Assembly: GCF_022809715.1 (NCBI RefSeq)
Contig: NZ_CP094459.1
Coordinates: forward strand, 3,472,001-3,536,000
DNA length: 64,000 nucleotides
Origin: Burkholderia pyrrocinia
GTDB taxonomy: Bacteria; Pseudomonadota; Gammaproteobacteria; Burkholderiales; Burkholderiaceae
Direction of reading: 5' to 3'
The first letter of the stretch is position 1. The number at the start of each line of letters is the position of its first letter. This document shows positions 44,070 to 52,691 of this stretch, piece after piece. The notes beneath the pieces are model-generated. The model was not told the DNA's origin. It was given only the letters and a program-made list of their open reading frames with translations, and did not search any database. Both the position numbers and the translations under genes were made by a program.

Positions 44070-45424
44070 TGCGGCACCTCGTCGTCGGCGCCCGGTACGC
44101 GCGTGCCCGGCCCGCCCGCCGCACCGCGCGCATACGCGGCGGCCGCCGCCTGTGCGGCAAACAGGTCGAAGCCGTCCGGCCCGTCGTCGACCGCGCGGAT
44201 CGACAGCCCGCCTACCCGTAGCCCCGATCCCTCGAGCCGCTGCCGCAGCGCGGCCTCGTGCCGCGTGAGGCGGTCGGCGCCCGTCTGGTTCGCACGCAGC
44301 CGCGCGACGAGCTGCGCGCCGTTCAGCACCAGCTCCGCGTCGACCGTACCGAGCGACGGCAACGTCAGCGTCAGGCGCGTGCGCCATGCAATGCCGTCGC
44401 CCGCGTCGTCACCGCCGCGCGGTGCGCGGCTGCCCGGATCGTCGGGTTCGATCGTCCAGTCGAGCCGCGCGCCGGGCCACGCCTCGCCGGTCCAGCGGAA
44501 CTGGTCGGTCGCGAGCGCGTCGAGCTGTTGCCTGACGAGCGGCACCGCGGCCGGGTGCACGGGAGCGAGCGGCTGCGCCTGCGGGTCGGACGACGCGGCG
44601 GCCAGCCCGGCACGCGCCGGCGTCCAGCGCGGGTCGGCGTGCGCACCGAGCGGATCGGCGGTATCGGGCGGCAACGACGCGCCCTGCCGGGCGGCCGCCG
44701 GCAACGCCTGCGCGGCGTCGCGAGCGGGGGCGCCGCCCTGGGCCGGCGCGCCCGCTTGCGCAGTCGCCCGCGCGGTCGCCGGCAGCGGCGGGCGCTGCGC
44801 GAGCAGTTCGTCGAGCACGTCGGTCGAGCCGGGCTGCGCGGCATCCGGGTCGGCCGGCGCAAGCGCGGCCGTCAGGCGCGCCTGCGGCTCGCGCATCAGC
44901 GCCGCGAGCGGACGCTGGCCGGCCAGCCACTGCGCCAGATGGGATTCGTAGAAGAGGCCGCTCTCGCTCACCGCTTGGGCGAGCGCCGCACGCAACGCCG
45001 CGACCGGCAGCGGCGCGGCAGTTTCGCGCGCCGCCGCGGCGGACGACGCCGCAGCGGAAGAAGGCGTGGAAGACGCCGCCGCCGGATCGGACTCGGCCGG
45101 CGCACGCGCCGGCACGGCCGTATCGGTCAGCAGCACGGCGGGATCGGCCAGCAGCGGTGCGCGCCCGGCGATCGCGGGCGTTGCGTCGCCGCCCGCGCGC
45201 GAGATCGCGTCGAGCACGCGCCCGACGTCGGACAGCGCGGTCTGCGTGGAGGCTTGCGGCGCGACGGGCGGGCCGCCGGCCGGAGGCGAGGACGACGCGC
45301 CGGTGCCCGGCGTGCCGACCTGCGCGGTCGCGCCGCCGCCGGCGGGCGCCGATACGGTGCCGGTCAGCAGGCTGTCGAGGCGACTCGCCAGCAGCGCGGC
45401 CGCAACGGAATCGATACCGGTCAT
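44066..45424 (-). CDS. Second FliK-like flagellar hook-length control protein
   Basis: The 452-residue product has a long, disordered Ala/Pro/Ser/Thr-rich N-terminal part and a C-terminal domain resembling the FliK/Flg_hook fold (VDAELVLNGAQLVARLRANQ, HEAALRQRLEGSGLRVGGLS, IRAVDDGPDGFDL). It starts MTGIDSVAAALLASRLDSLL. The canonical FliK is encoded with fliJ at 52692. This copy lies in the sigma-28 fliS operon, directly before the FlhB C-domain gene, which suggests that the two products act together on substrate switching. The role is inferred from context. Confidence 0.8.
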   Translation of the reverse strand: MTGIDSVAAALLASRLDSLLTGTVSAPAGGGATAQVGTPGTGASSSPPAGGPPVAPQASTQTALSDVGRVLDAISRAGGDATPAIAGRAPLLADPAVLLTDTAVPARAPAESDPAAASSTPSSAAASSAAAARETAAPLPVAALRAALAQAVSESGLFYESHLAQWLAGQRPLAALMREPQARLTAALAPADPDAAQPGSTDVLDELLAQRPPLPATARATAQAGAPAQGGAPARDAAQALPAAARQGASLPPDTADPLGAHADPRWTPARAGLAAASSDPQAQPLAPVHPAAVPLVRQQLDALATDQFRWTGEAWPGARLDWTIEPDDPGSRAPRGGDDAGDGIAWRTRLTLTLPSLGTVDAELVLNGAQLVARLRANQTGADRLTRHEAALRQRLEGSGLRVGGLSIRAVDDGPDGFDLFAAQAAAAAYARGAAGGPGTRVPGADDEVPQ

Positions 45425-45561
45425 GATCGGAGCCTGCTCACCTCAGCCACATCGTTGCGAATCCGGGAGCGGCACGCCGGTGCCGCCCGCGGGAACAGCG
45501 CGCGTGCCGCGTGCGGTAACGGGCACGGGCGCCCCGCGCCCGTCTCCCCGAAAAACAGGCC

Positions 45562-45894
45562 CTACCCGCGCGCGCGGTAGAGATCGGTCAATACCTTGGT
45601 CGAGCGCCGCGCCTCGAACAGCGCGGACAGCCGCGCGACGTCCGGGCTCGCGAGATCGCGGATCGCGGCATCGTCGGCCAGGATGCGGCGAATCAGGTCC
45701 AGCTTGCGGCCGAGATCCGATTCGTCGAGCGCGACGCCCGGATCGGCTTCCTTCAGCCCGTCGACGAGCTGCATGAATTCGACCTGCAACCCCGGCAACG
45801 CGGCCCAGTCGGCGTCGCGCGCGGCGCACAGCATCCGGCCCGACACGGCTGCGAGCGCCTCGTAACGCGCGAAGTATTCGGCCTTGAGATTCAT
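45562..45894 (-). CDS. fliT: Flagellar export chaperone FliT
   Basis: FliT is the chaperone of the filament cap FliD and in some species an FlhDC antagonist. The 110-residue product is all-helical: MNLKAEYFARYEALAAVSGR, CAARDADWAALPGLQVEFMQ, RKLDLIRRILADDAAIRDLA and the C-terminal ARRSTKVLTDLYRARG. Sequence conservation in the family is low, so the call rests on size, helices and position after fliS. Its ATG overlaps the fliS stop (ATGA). A 137-bp gap separates it from the second FliK-like gene. Confidence 0.85.
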   Translation of the reverse strand: MNLKAEYFARYEALAAVSGRMLCAARDADWAALPGLQVEFMQLVDGLKEADPGVALDESDLGRKLDLIRRILADDAAIRDLASPDVARLSALFEARRSTKVLTDLYRARG

Positions 45895-46325
45895 CGTGCT
45901 GCTTCCACTGCCTGTTGCGCGGCCATCCGCGCGACTTCCGGGGCGATGCCCGTCCATGCTTCCTCGAGCGTTGCGAGCAGTCCGTCGACCTCGACCAGCA
46001 TCGCGTCGCTCGCCTGCGCGTTCGCTTCCAGCAGGCGCCGGCCGATATACGCATACAGCGCGTCGAGCCGGCCCGCGATCTCGCCGCCCGCGTCGCGGTT
46101 CAGCGACGCCTGCAGGCCGCTCTCGACGATCCGGATCGCCTTGCCGATCGCTTCGCCGCGCGCGGACACGTTGCCCTGCTGCAGGTGCATGCGCGCCAGC
46201 GCGATCGCCTGCCGCGCGCCCTGGTACAGCATCGCGATCAGCCGGTGCGGGGAGGCGCCCATCACCCCTGTCTCGACGCCGACACGCGCGTAGGCACTGG
46301 CTCCAGCGTGTCCTGGGGAAAACAT
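45891..46325 (-). CDS. fliS: Flagellin export chaperone FliS
   Basis: FliS binds the C-terminus of flagellin to stop premature polymerisation. The 144-residue product has the family motifs AYARVGVETGVMGASPHRLI, AMLYQGARQAIALARMHLQQ, ARGEAIGKAIRIVESGLQAS and the YAYIGRRLLEANAQASDAML helix. A sigma-28 promoter lies 75 bp upstream on the same strand. It is the first gene of the late operon fliS-fliT-FliK-like-FlhB-like. Confidence 0.94.
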   Translation of the reverse strand: MFSPGHAGASAYARVGVETGVMGASPHRLIAMLYQGARQAIALARMHLQQGNVSARGEAIGKAIRIVESGLQASLNRDAGGEIAGRLDALYAYIGRRLLEANAQASDAMLVEVDGLLATLEEAWTGIAPEVARMAAQQAVEAAR

Positions 46326-46398
46326 GCGCTTCTCCTTGTCATGCCTTGGCTATACGGGAGCCGCCGCCGTGCATCGCACGACGCGGCCTTCTCCGGAG

Positions 46399-46425
46399 TT
46401 ATCGGAAGGGATTTGAAAAGCTTTA
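46399..46425 (-). promoter_or_regulatory. Sigma-28 (FliA) promoter of the fliS operon
   Basis: On the minus strand TAAAGCTT (46425-46418), an 11-bp spacer and TCCGATAA (46406-46399) match TAAAGTTT-N11-GCCGATAA at 14 of 16 positions with perfect spacing. It lies 75 bp upstream of fliS and makes the fliS operon a late (class III) flagellar unit. Confidence 0.92.
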
Positions 46426-46486
46426 GGCGCGCGGGGCCGCGGCCGGGCGCTGGATGCCGGCCCGCCGGCCCCGCCCGGCAAGGCTG

Positions 46487-46626
46487 GTTGGCCGTCGCCG
46501 GGTGGCCGTCCCCGGGATGCCCTTCGCCGGATAGCCGCCCCCGGGTGCCCGTCGTCGGATGGCCGCCCCCGGATGCCCGTCGTCGGATGGCCGCCCCCGG
46601 ATGCCCGTCGTCGGATGGCCGCCCCG
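46487..46626. repeat. 28-bp tandem repeat (five units) abutting the fliE stop codon
   Basis: Five units of 28 bp lie at 46487-46514, 46516-46543, 46544-46571, 46572-46599 and 46600-46626. The last two are nearly identical (GATGCCCGTCGTCGGATGGC core), and the earlier ones are progressively degenerate. The array ends exactly at the fliE stop and lies between fliE and the fliS promoter. It is GC-rich and noncoding in the fliE frame. There are no spacers, so it is not a CRISPR array. Confidence 0.9.
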
Positions 46627-46971
46627 TCACACCGACATCTGCATGATGTCGTTGTAAGCGCTCACCAACTTGTTGCGGACCTGAAGCCCGAACTGGAAGC
46701 CGACGTTGGCTTTCTGCATGTCGACCATCACGTCGTTCAGCGACACGTTCGGCGCGCCGACCTCGAACGCCTGCGCCTCGCCGAGCGCGTGCTGCTGGTC
46801 GCCGCTGATCTTGTCGAGCGACGCCTTCATCGCGCTCGCGAACGTGCCGGCCGTCGCCGCGCCCGAGCCGGCAAGCGCCGCCGTCGGGCTCGCGACGCCG
46901 CCGGACGCCTGCGCGGCCATCGACTGCATCTGTTGCAACACCGAACCGATTCCGCTGACGTTCGCAGTCAT
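46627..46971 (-). CDS. fliE: Flagellar hook-basal body complex protein FliE
   Basis: FliE joins the MS ring to the proximal rod and is the first export substrate. The product of about 114 residues starts [20 protein letters not shown] and has the signature [20 protein letters not shown] followed by [20 protein letters not shown]. An ATG five codons upstream has no ribosome-binding site, whereas GGGGA precedes 46971, so I prefer the shorter form. It diverges from fliF across 250 bp. A 28-bp tandem repeat begins at its stop codon. Confidence 0.94.
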   Translation of the reverse strand: MTANVSGIGSVLQQMQSMAAQASGGVASPTAALAGSGAATAGTFASAMKASLDKISGDQQHALGEAQAFEVGAPNVSLNDVMVDMQKANVGFQFGLQVRNKLVSAYNDIMQMSV

Positions 46972-47221
46972 GCTGTCCCCAGACATAAGAGAAGAGACCC
47001 GGACGCACCGGGCGTTTCCGCCAGCGCCGCACCACGCGCACCATGCCGGATCGCGAAAAAGGATAGCAGCGCGCCGCGCGGCAAAGCCGAGAAAGTACGG
47101 GGGAAACCCCGCTCTTTTCGGTCGATCGGAGTACGGCCCGGATCACGATAATCGCATCGTGTCATTGTCCGCCCGCTCGCCCGAGCGAGCTCAGTCGTCC
47201 CGCTCCGGAGAAACTCGACGC
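46972..47221. promoter_or_regulatory. Divergent fliE/fliF control region
   Basis: This gap separates two divergent early flagellar operons. It contains CGCGGCAAAGCC at 47077-47088, identical to the 12-mer at 7746-7757 in the flgB/flgA divergent region, near an A/T-richer segment (GAAAAAGGATAGCAG). The shared motif at the only two divergent flagellar promoter regions suggests a common activator such as FlhDC. No confident -35/-10 pair was found. Confidence 0.4.
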
Positions 47222-48988
47222 ATGGATTCGCAGGCCAACTCGCTGATCAACCCCGACGCCCGCGCGGGCCTCGCCAGCCCGGCGCCCGGCGCCGCCGCGG
47301 CCGCCGCGTTGCCGGGCGCGGGCGTCGCCGGCGCGGACTTCGGGCTCGGCGGCTTCGCGGAACGCATTCCCGGCATCTCGCGGATGAAGGGCAACCCGAA
47401 GCTGCCGTTCCTGATCGCCGCCGCGCTCGCGATCGCCGCGATTACCGCGCTCGTGCTGTGGAGCCGGACGCCCGACTACCGCGTGCTGTACAGCAACCTG
47501 TCGGACCGCGACGGCGGCGCGATCATTACCGCGCTCCAGCAGGCAAACGTTCCCTACAAGTTCGCCGATGCCGGCGGCGCGATCCTCGTGCCGTCGAGCC
47601 AGGTGCATGAAACGCGCCTGAAGCTCGCCGCGATGGGGCTGCCGAAGGGCGGCTCGGTCGGCTTCGAGCTGATGGACAACCAGAAATTCGGCATCAGCCA
47701 GTTCGCCGAACAGATCAACTACCAGCGCGCGCTCGAAGGCGAACTGCAGCGCACCATCGAATCGATCAACGCCGTGCGCGGCGCGCGCGTGCATCTCGCG
47801 ATCCCGAAACCGTCGGTATTCGTGCGCGACAAGGAAGCGCCGAGCGCGTCGGTGTTCGTCGACCTCTACCCGGGCCGCGTGCTCGACGAGGGCCAGGTCC
47901 AGGCGATCACGCGGATGGTGTCGTCCGGCGTGCCCGACATGCCCGCGAAGAACGTGACGATCGTCGACCAGGACGGCAACCTGCTGACCCAGCCGGCGTC
48001 GGCGTCCGGCCTCGACGCGAGCCAGCTCAAGTACGTGCAGCAGGTCGAGCACAACACGCAAAAGCGCATCGACGCGATCCTCGCGCCGATCTTCGGCGCC
48101 GGCAACGCGCGCTCGCAGGTCAGCGCGGACCTCGATTTCTCGAAGATCGAGCAGACGTCGGAAAGCTACGGCCCGAACGGCGTGCCGCAGCAGGCCGCGA
48201 TCCGCAGCCAGCAGACCAGCAGCGCGACCGAACTCGCGCAGGGCGGCGCGTCGGGCGTGCCGGGCGCGCTGTCGAACACGCCGCCGCAGCCGGCTTCCGC
48301 GCCGGTCGTCGCCGGCAACGGCCAGAACGCGCCGCAGACGACGCCGGTCAGCGACCGCAAGGACCAGACGACCAACTACGAGCTCGACAAGACGATCCGC
48401 CATCTCGAACAGCCGATGGGCAGCGTGAAGCGGCTGTCGGTCGCGGTCGTCGTCAACTACCAGCCGATCGCCGACGCGAAGGGCCACGTGACGATGCAGC
48501 CGCTGCCGCCCGCGAAGCTCGCGCAGGTCGAGCAGCTCGTGAAGGACGCGATGGGCTACGACGAGAAGCGCGGCGACTCGGTGAACGTCGTGAACAGCGC
48601 GTTCTCGACCGCGAGCGATCCGTACGCCGACCTGCCGTGGTGGCGCCAGCCCGACATGATCGCGATGGCGAAGGAAGCCGCGAAGTGGCTCGGCATCGCG
48701 GCGGCCGCGGCGGCGCTCTACTTCATGTTCGTGCGCCCGGCAATGCGCCGCGCGTTCCCGCCGCCCGAGCCGGCCGTGCCGGCGCTCGCGGCGCCGGAAG
48801 ATCCGGTCGTGCTCGACGGCCTGCCGGCGCCGGTCAAGGCCGACGACGAACCCGACTCGCTGCTGCTCGGCTTCGAATCCGAGAAGAACCGCTACGAACG
48901 CAACCTCGACTACGCGCGCACGATCGCCCGCCAGGATCCGAAGATCGTCGCCACCGTCGTGAAGAACTGGGTGTCCGATGAACGCTGA
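47222..48988 (+). CDS. fliF: Flagellar M-ring protein FliF
   Basis: FliF forms the MS ring in the inner membrane, the foundation of the motor. The 588-residue product has a disordered Ala/Gly-rich N-terminus, a first membrane helix (FLIAAALAIAAITALVLWSR) and the ring-building motifs YRVLYSNLSDRDGGAIITAL, KLAAMGLPKGGSVGFELMDN and VHLAIPKPSVFVRDKEAPSA. It also has a second membrane helix (WLGIAAAAAALYFMFVRPAM) and the C-terminal FliG-binding tail ending ATVVKNWVSDER. GGAG lies about 11 bases upstream of the ATG at 47222. The stop overlaps the fliG start by 11 bases. It is the first gene of fliFGHIJK. Confidence 0.96.
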   Translation: MDSQANSLINPDARAGLASPAPGAAAAAALPGAGVAGADFGLGGFAERIPGISRMKGNPKLPFLIAAALAIAAITALVLWSRTPDYRVLYSNLSDRDGGAIITALQQANVPYKFADAGGAILVPSSQVHETRLKLAAMGLPKGGSVGFELMDNQKFGISQFAEQINYQRALEGELQRTIESINAVRGARVHLAIPKPSVFVRDKEAPSASVFVDLYPGRVLDEGQVQAITRMVSSGVPDMPAKNVTIVDQDGNLLTQPASASGLDASQLKYVQQVEHNTQKRIDAILAPIFGAGNARSQVSADLDFSKIEQTSESYGPNGVPQQAAIRSQQTSSATELAQGGASGVPGALSNTPPQPASAPVVAGNGQNAPQTTPVSDRKDQTTNYELDKTIRHLEQPMGSVKRLSVAVVVNYQPIADAKGHVTMQPLPPAKLAQVEQLVKDAMGYDEKRGDSVNVVNSAFSTASDPYADLPWWRQPDMIAMAKEAAKWLGIAAAAAALYFMFVRPAMRRAFPPPEPAVPALAAPEDPVVLDGLPAPVKADDEPDSLLLGFESEKNRYERNLDYARTIARQDPKIVATVVKNWVSDER

Positions 48989-49973
48989 AGGCTTGACCAA
49001 GAGCGCGCTGCTGCTGATGTCGATCGGCGAGGAAGAGGCCGCTGAGGTATTCAAGTTCCTCGCGCCGCGCGAGGTGCAGAAGATCGGCGCCGCGATGGCC
49101 GCGCTGAAGAACGTCACGCGCGAGCAGGTCGAGAGCGTGCTGCAGGACTTCGTGAAGGAAGCCGAGGAACACACCGCGCTGTCGCTCGATTCGAGCGAAT
49201 ACATCCGCTCGGTGCTGACCAAGGCGCTCGGCGAGGACAAGGCCGGCGTGCTGATCGACCGCATCCTGCAGGGCAGCGACACGAGCGGCATCGAGGGCCT
49301 GAAGTGGATGGACTCGGGCGCGGTGGCCGAACTGATCAAGAACGAGCATCCGCAGATCATCGCGACGATCCTCGTGCACCTCGACCGCGACCAGGCGTCC
49401 GAGATCGCATCGTGCTTCACCGAGCGGCTGCGCAACGACGTGCTGCTGCGGATCGCGACGCTCGACGGCATCCAGCCGGCCGCGCTGCGCGAGCTCGACG
49501 ACGTGCTGACCGGCCTGCTGTCCGGCAGCGACAACCTGAAGCGCAGCCCGATGGGCGGCATCCGCACCGCGGCCGAGATCCTGAACTTCATGACGAGCGT
49601 GCATGAGGAAGGCGTGCTCGAAAGCGTGCGCCAGTACGACGCCGATCTCGCGCAGAAGATCGTCGACCAGATGTTCGTGTTCGAGAACCTGCTCGACCTC
49701 GAGGATCGCGCGATCCAGATGGTGCTGAAGGAAGTCGAATCGGAAACGCTGATCATCGCGCTGAAGGGCGCGCCGCCCGCGCTGCGCCAGAAGTTCCTCG
49801 CGAACATGTCGCAGCGCGCGGCCGAACTGCTCGCCGAGGATCTCGACGCGCGCGGCCCGGTGCGCGTGTCCGACGTCGAGACGCAGCAGCGCCGCATCCT
49901 GCAGATCGTGCGCAACCTCGCCGAGAGCGGCCAGATCGTGATCGGCGGCAAGGCGGAAGACGCGTATGTCTGA
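48978..49973 (+). CDS. fliG: Flagellar motor switch protein FliG
   Basis: FliG is the rotor protein that meets the MotA stator and determines torque direction. The 331-residue length matches the family. Motifs are LTKSALLLMSIGEEEAAEVF (N-domain on FliF), IKNEHPQIIATILVHLDRDQ (EHPQ motif in the middle domain) and LKGAPPALRQKFLANMSQRA in the C-domain. DLEDRAIQMVLKEVESETLI is the torque helix with charged residues. It overlaps fliF by 11 bases and fliH by 8, so the operon is tightly packed. Confidence 0.97.
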   Translation: MNAEGLTKSALLLMSIGEEEAAEVFKFLAPREVQKIGAAMAALKNVTREQVESVLQDFVKEAEEHTALSLDSSEYIRSVLTKALGEDKAGVLIDRILQGSDTSGIEGLKWMDSGAVAELIKNEHPQIIATILVHLDRDQASEIASCFTERLRNDVLLRIATLDGIQPAALRELDDVLTGLLSGSDNLKRSPMGGIRTAAEILNFMTSVHEEGVLESVRQYDADLAQKIVDQMFVFENLLDLEDRAIQMVLKEVESETLIIALKGAPPALRQKFLANMSQRAAELLAEDLDARGPVRVSDVETQQRRILQIVRNLAESGQIVIGGKAEDAYV

Positions 49974-50649
49974 TTCGGCGAGCGATCGCGCGGGCACCCT
50001 CACCGCCTACCAGCGGTGGGAGATGGCGTCGTTCGACCCGCCGCCGCCCCCGCCGCCGCCCGACGACGCGGCAGCGGCCGCCGCCGCGCTCGCCGAGGAA
50101 CTGCAGCGCGTGCGCGATGCCGCGCACGCCGAAGGCCATGCGGCCGGCCACGTCGAAGGCCAGGCGCTCGGCTACCGGGCCGGTTTCGAGCAGGGCCGCG
50201 AACAGGGTTTCGAGGCCGGCCAGGCCGCTGCGCGCGAACAGGCCGCGCAGCTCACAGCGCTCGCCGCGTCGTTCCGCGAGGCCGTGTCGAGCGCCGAGCA
50301 CGACCTCGCCTCCGACATCGCACAACTCGCGCTCGACATCGCGCAGCAGGTCGTGCGCCAGCACGTGAAGCACGACCCGGCAGCGCTCGTCGCGGCCGTG
50401 CGCGACGTGCTCGCGGCCGAACCCGCGCTGTCCGGCGCGCCGCATCTCGCGGTGAATCCGGCCGACCTGCCCGTCGTCGAAGCCTATCTGCAGGACGATC
50501 TCGATACGCTCGGCTGGAACGTGCGCACCGATGCGTCGATCGAGCGCGGCGGCTGCCGCGCGCACGCCGCGACCGGCGAGGTCGACGCGACGCTGCCCAC
50601 GCGCTGGCAGCGCGTCGCCGCCGCGATCGGCAAGGTGAGCACGTGGTGA
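49966..50649 (+). CDS. fliH: Flagellar assembly protein FliH (regulator of the export ATPase), with an octaproline run
   Basis: FliH holds the export ATPase FliI in check and links it to the C-ring. The 227-residue product starts [20 protein letters not shown], whose Trp motif binds FlhA/FliN. Next is a run of eight prolines, which is likely to need elongation factor P. The central helix carries GxxxG-type repeats ([35 protein letters not shown]), and the C-terminal FliI-binding domain includes [20 protein letters not shown]. The stop overlaps the probable fliI GTG start. Confidence 0.93.
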   Translation: MSDSASDRAGTLTAYQRWEMASFDPPPPPPPPDDAAAAAAALAEELQRVRDAAHAEGHAAGHVEGQALGYRAGFEQGREQGFEAGQAAAREQAAQLTALAASFREAVSSAEHDLASDIAQLALDIAQQVVRQHVKHDPAALVAAVRDVLAAEPALSGAPHLAVNPADLPVVEAYLQDDLDTLGWNVRTDASIERGGCRAHAATGEVDATLPTRWQRVAAAIGKVSTW

Positions 50650-52196
50650 CGCGGTCGCCCGAATCGCTCGCGCATGACGGCATGACGCCGCTCGAGCGCG
50701 AACTCGCGCTCGCGTCGTTCGGCCCCGCTGGCGCGCACGACACCGCACACGACACGAAACCGCATGCGACCGCTTCAACGGCCGCCGCACACGACGCCGC
50801 GCCGCGCGCGCCGCACAATCCGCATCTCGCGCACTGGCGCACGCACCTGAACGGGCTCGCCGCGCGCAGCCACCGCGCGCTGCCGCTGCGGCCGTGCGGG
50901 CGCCTCACGCGCGCGGCGGGCCTCGTGCTCGAGGCGATCGGGCTGCGCCTGTCGGTCGGCGCCGAATGCACGATCGAATTGCCGCCCGGCAGCACGCTGC
51001 CGCACGCGGAAGCGGAAGTCGTCGGCTTTGCCGGCGACCGCCTGTTCCTGATGCCGACCACCGACGTCGCCGGCGTGCTGCCCGGCGCGCGCGTGTGGCC
51101 GCTCGAAAGCGCGCCCGTCGCCGATCCGCTCGCGGGCGCGAAGCGGCTGCCGGTCGGCTGGGAGATGCTCGGGCGCGTCGTCGACGCGTCGGGCCGCCCG
51201 CTCGACGGCCTCGGGCCGCTCGCATCGAAGGTCGACGCGCCGCTGTCGGCGCCGTCGATCAACCCGCTCGAACGAGAACCGATCCACCACGTGCTGGACG
51301 TCGGCGTGCGCGCGATCAACGCGCTGCTCACCGTCGGCCGCGGGCAGCGAATGGGCCTGTTCGCGGGCTCCGGCGTCGGCAAGTCGGTGCTGCTCGGCAC
51401 GATGGCGCGCTATACGAGCGCGGAAGTGATCGTGATCGGGCTGATCGGCGAACGCGGCCGCGAAGTGAAGGAATTCATCGAACAGATCCTCGGCGAGGAC
51501 GGGCTCGCGCGCTCGGTCGTCGTCGCGGCGCCGGCCGACGTGTCGCCGCTGCTGCGGATGCAGGGCGCGGCCTACGCGACGTCGCTCGCCGAATATTTCC
51601 GCGACCAGGGCAAGCACGTGCTGCTGCTGATGGATTCGCTGACGCGCTACGCTATGGCGCAGCGCGAGATCGCGCTGGCGATCGGCGAGCCGCCCGCGAC
51701 CAAGGGCTATCCGCCGTCGGTGTTCGCGAAGCTGCCCGCGCTCGTCGAGCGCACCGGCAACGGGCCGGAGGGCGGCGGCTCGATCACCGCGTTCTACACG
51801 GTGCTGACCGAAGGCGACGACCAGCAGGACCCGATCGCCGATTCGGCGCGCGCGATCCTCGACGGCCACATCGTGCTGTCGCGCACGCTCGCCGAGGCCG
51901 GCCACTATCCGGCAATCGACATCGAGGCGTCGATCAGCCGCGCGATGACCGCGCTGATCGACGAAACGCATCTCGACCACGTGCGGCAGTTCAAGCAGAT
52001 GCTGTCGCGCTACCAGCGCAATCGCGACCTGATCGCGGTCGGCGCGTACGCACCCGGACGCGACGCGCAGCTCGACCGCGCAATCGCGCTCTATCCGCGC
52101 ATCGAGGCGTTCCTGCAGCAGGGCTTTCGCGAATGCGCGCCGTTCGCGTCGAGCCTCGCCGGGCTCGATGCGCTGTTCGACGCTTACGGAGGCTGA
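50643..52196 (+). CDS. fliI: Flagellum-specific ATPase FliI
   Basis: FliI powers substrate unfolding at the flagellar type III export gate. The 517-residue product (GTG at 50643, with AAGGTGA five bases upstream) has Walker [21 protein letters not shown], Walker [21 protein letters not shown], the F1-beta-like [20 protein letters not shown] and the C-terminal [20 protein letters not shown]. The adjacent GTG at 50646 or the ATG at 50682 could be used instead. The N-terminal 50 residues are His/Ala-rich and poorly conserved. It lies between fliH and fliJ in the operon. Confidence 0.95.
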   Translation: MVTRSPESLAHDGMTPLERELALASFGPAGAHDTAHDTKPHATASTAAAHDAAPRAPHNPHLAHWRTHLNGLAARSHRALPLRPCGRLTRAAGLVLEAIGLRLSVGAECTIELPPGSTLPHAEAEVVGFAGDRLFLMPTTDVAGVLPGARVWPLESAPVADPLAGAKRLPVGWEMLGRVVDASGRPLDGLGPLASKVDAPLSAPSINPLEREPIHHVLDVGVRAINALLTVGRGQRMGLFAGSGVGKSVLLGTMARYTSAEVIVIGLIGERGREVKEFIEQILGEDGLARSVVVAAPADVSPLLRMQGAAYATSLAEYFRDQGKHVLLLMDSLTRYAMAQREIALAIGEPPATKGYPPSVFAKLPALVERTGNGPEGGGSITAFYTVLTEGDDQQDPIADSARAILDGHIVLSRTLAEAGHYPAIDIEASISRAMTALIDETHLDHVRQFKQMLSRYQRNRDLIAVGAYAPGRDAQLDRAIALYPRIEAFLQQGFRECAPFASSLAGLDALFDAYGG

Positions 52197-52201
52197 TCAC
52201 G

Positions 52202-52660
52202 ATGGCTCACGGCTTTCCCCTTCAACTGCTGCTCGACCGCGCGCAGGAAGACCTCGACACGGCCGCGAAGCAGCTCGGCACCGCGCAGCGCGACCGCACC
52301 GCGGCTACCGAGCAGCTCGACGCGCTGCTGCGCTATCGCGACGAATACCACGCGCGCTTCGCGCAATCCGCGCAGCACGGGATGCCGGCCGGCAACTGGC
52401 GCAATTTCCAGGCATTCATCGACACGCTCGACGCCGCGATCGCGCAGCAGCGCAACGTGCTCGCCGCGGCCGAAGTCCGCATCGACGAGGCACGCCCGAA
52501 CTGGCAACAGAAGAAACGCACCGTCGGCTCATATGAAATCCTGCAGGCGCGCGGCGTCGCGCAGGAAGCACGGCTCGACGCCCGGCGCGAACAGCGCGAC
52601 GCCGACGAACACGCCGCGAAGATCCTGCGCATGCGGGCCGACGCGGCCCGCTCGTCGTAA
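52202..52660 (+). CDS. fliJ: Flagellar export protein FliJ
   Basis: FliJ is the coiled-coil stalk of the export ATPase and escorts chaperones. The 152-residue product is one long helical hairpin with heptads: FPLQLLLDRAQEDLDTAAKQ, LDALLRYRDEYHARFAQSAQ, WRNFQAFIDTLDAAIAQQRN and ARLDARREQRDADEHAAKIL. The ATG at 52202 is 5 bp after the fliI stop. Family length is about 145-155 residues. Confidence 0.92.
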   Translation: MAHGFPLQLLLDRAQEDLDTAAKQLGTAQRDRTAATEQLDALLRYRDEYHARFAQSAQHGMPAGNWRNFQAFIDTLDAAIAQQRNVLAAAEVRIDEARPNWQQKKRTVGSYEILQARGVAQEARLDARREQRDADEHAAKILRMRADAARSS

Positions 52661-52691
52661 CCGACCACCGCATTCGAACGAGAGAACCGCC

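Noticed and set aside
46487..46626. CRISPR-like array
   Set aside because: The 28-bp units are directly adjacent with no unique spacers, and no cas genes are present. It is a tandem repeat.
47162..49951. A 929-codon open frame on the minus strand
   Set aside because: It lies opposite fliF and fliG, which are certain. Its translation is Arg/Ser-rich without domains.
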